Below, piece after piece: positions 63,595-64,000 of a stretch of DNA of 64,000 nt (position 1 is its first letter; every line of letters starts with the position of its first letter). The notes under the pieces are model-generated. The model worked only from the letters and a program-made list of their open reading frames with translations, had not been told where the DNA came from and made no database searches. This DNA is from Massospora cicadina (Eukaryota; Entomophthoromycota; Entomophthoromycetes; Entomophthorales; Entomophthoraceae), in contig JAKSZP010008006.1 of NCBI GenBank assembly GCA_022478985.1, forward strand, positions 62,001-126,000, in the 5' to 3' direction. A program made the position numbers and the translations under genes.

Positions 63595-64000
63595 CCCAGG
63601 GCCTGATGGAATACCCTACGACTTTTACAAAAAATATTTTCAGCAAATCGCCCCCCTCCTATTGGCGTCTATGAACCAGAGCTTGTTGGAAACACGCCTA
63701 TTACCTGGAGGCCATGAATCCTATGTTATAACCTTGTATAAAAAGGGTGACAAGTTGGACCTGGCCAACTGGCGCCCAATTGCACTCTCCAACACTGACA
63801 CAAAAATTCTAATAAAAATTTTAGCAGCTAGATTAGGCGCAATTGCATCTGACGTCCTATCACCCAACCAGTTTTGGTTTATACCAGGGCGTTCAATCTG
63901 GAACAACATTCACCCTGTTGCAAATATTTGCCAATCCAAAGCAACTGGTGCCCTGGTCTTCTTGAATCAGGAAAAGGCGTATGACCGAGTTAGCTGGCCA
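63595..64000 (+). CDS. LineC ORF2 reverse transcriptase, N-terminal part (open to window end)
   Basis: After a frameshift just before 63600 the frame is open to the window edge: GPDGIPYDFYKKYFQQIAPL, TLYKKGDKLDLANWRPIAL, NTDTKILIKILAARLG, PNQFWFIPGRSIWNN, FLNQEKAYDRVSW. It aligns without gaps with LineB RT and shows the uninterrupted QEKAYDRV motif, confirming that the 13-codon insert in LineB is secondary. The FADD box lies beyond the window. Confidence 0.9.

Larger units (their letters stand above)
60691..64000 (+). mobile_element. LineC: 5' part of a LINE, running off the right edge
   Basis: 5' end set at TACTGCTTTTCCTTC by alignment with the LineA 5' end (TAGCTTTTCTTTCC), both followed by TAACAAT..ACTT and GATAATCACACA before the ORF1 ATG. 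ORF1 60775-62197, endonuclease 62225-62930, RT from 63595. Same subfamily as LineA, but its conserved motifs are in better condition. The 3' half and target duplication are outside the window. Confidence 0.9.

Noticed and set aside
1..64000. CRISPR arrays, bacterial operons, rRNA genes, telomere or satellite arrays
   Set aside because: No regularly spaced repeat-spacer pattern, Shine-Dalgarno/operon structure, rRNA-like sequence or simple satellite was seen. All repeats found are explained as transposable-element copies, LTRs, target duplications or the short gag repeats.

Overview
This window is a graveyard of degenerate retrotransposons. I can support no intact host protein-coding gene, rRNA, tRNA or CRISPR array. 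Composition is AT-rich and almost every reading frame is broken by stops and frameshifts. The content (Ty3/gypsy LTR elements with gag, protease, RT, RNase H and integrase, plus LINEs of the endonuclease-RT-zinc-finger type) indicates a eukaryote with a large, repeat-rich nuclear genome. A fungus fits best, but no sequence here proves the lineage. Element names below are mine: Gy = Ty3/gypsy, Line = non-LTR LINE, OO = an ORF1-only non-LTR element.

Layout. 1-1135: 5' part of a minus-strand gypsy (GyA: gag, PBS, LTR), apparently inserted in GyB. 1136-5945: GyB, a minus-strand gypsy with pol, gag, PBS and 5' LTR. 5946-9420: mostly unassigned AT-rich DNA with a truncated OO copy (6349-6737) and an isolated CpG-rich patch near 7.7 kb. 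9420-11330: three copies of a 0.3-0.4 kb unit, one inverted. 11.4-12.04 kb: start of GyC, a minus-strand element.

12,034-50,943 is one Russian-doll stack that target-site duplications let me unpick. GyD (LTRs 12039-12973 plus 40530-40588, and 49945-50938) sits at the LTR/PBS junction of GyC. GyE (plus strand, LTRs 12974-13570 and 39935-40529) split the GyD 3' LTR. GyF (minus, 18549-36765) split the GyE pol gene. LineA (29935-35197, 16-bp TSD) split the GyF 5' LTR. LineB (43382-48704, 15-bp TSD) split the GyD RT gene. OO elements landed in GyE (37961-39867) and GyF (21689-23578 and 28690-29021), and a 22-nt OO tail landed inside the LineB RT frame.

51,198-57,765 is GyG, a complete-length minus-strand gypsy with both LTRs, PBS and PPT-like tract. 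57.8-58.2 kb is an integrase fragment of a plus-strand gypsy (GyH), interrupted by OO5 (58250-60042). From 60,691 to the window end runs LineC (plus), with ORF1, endonuclease and the start of RT.

The most interesting signal is the OO family: elements of about 1.8-1.9 kb with target-site duplications typical of target-primed reverse transcription. Their only recognisable protein region resembles the ORF1 core of the local LINEs, and they carry no RT or endonuclease. One subfamily shares its 3' tail with LineA and LineB. This looks like a HAL1-like (half-LINE) parasite driven in trans by the LINE machinery. Four of the gypsy lineages share one primer-binding site, TGGTGCTCACTACAGGGG, implying a common primer tRNA.
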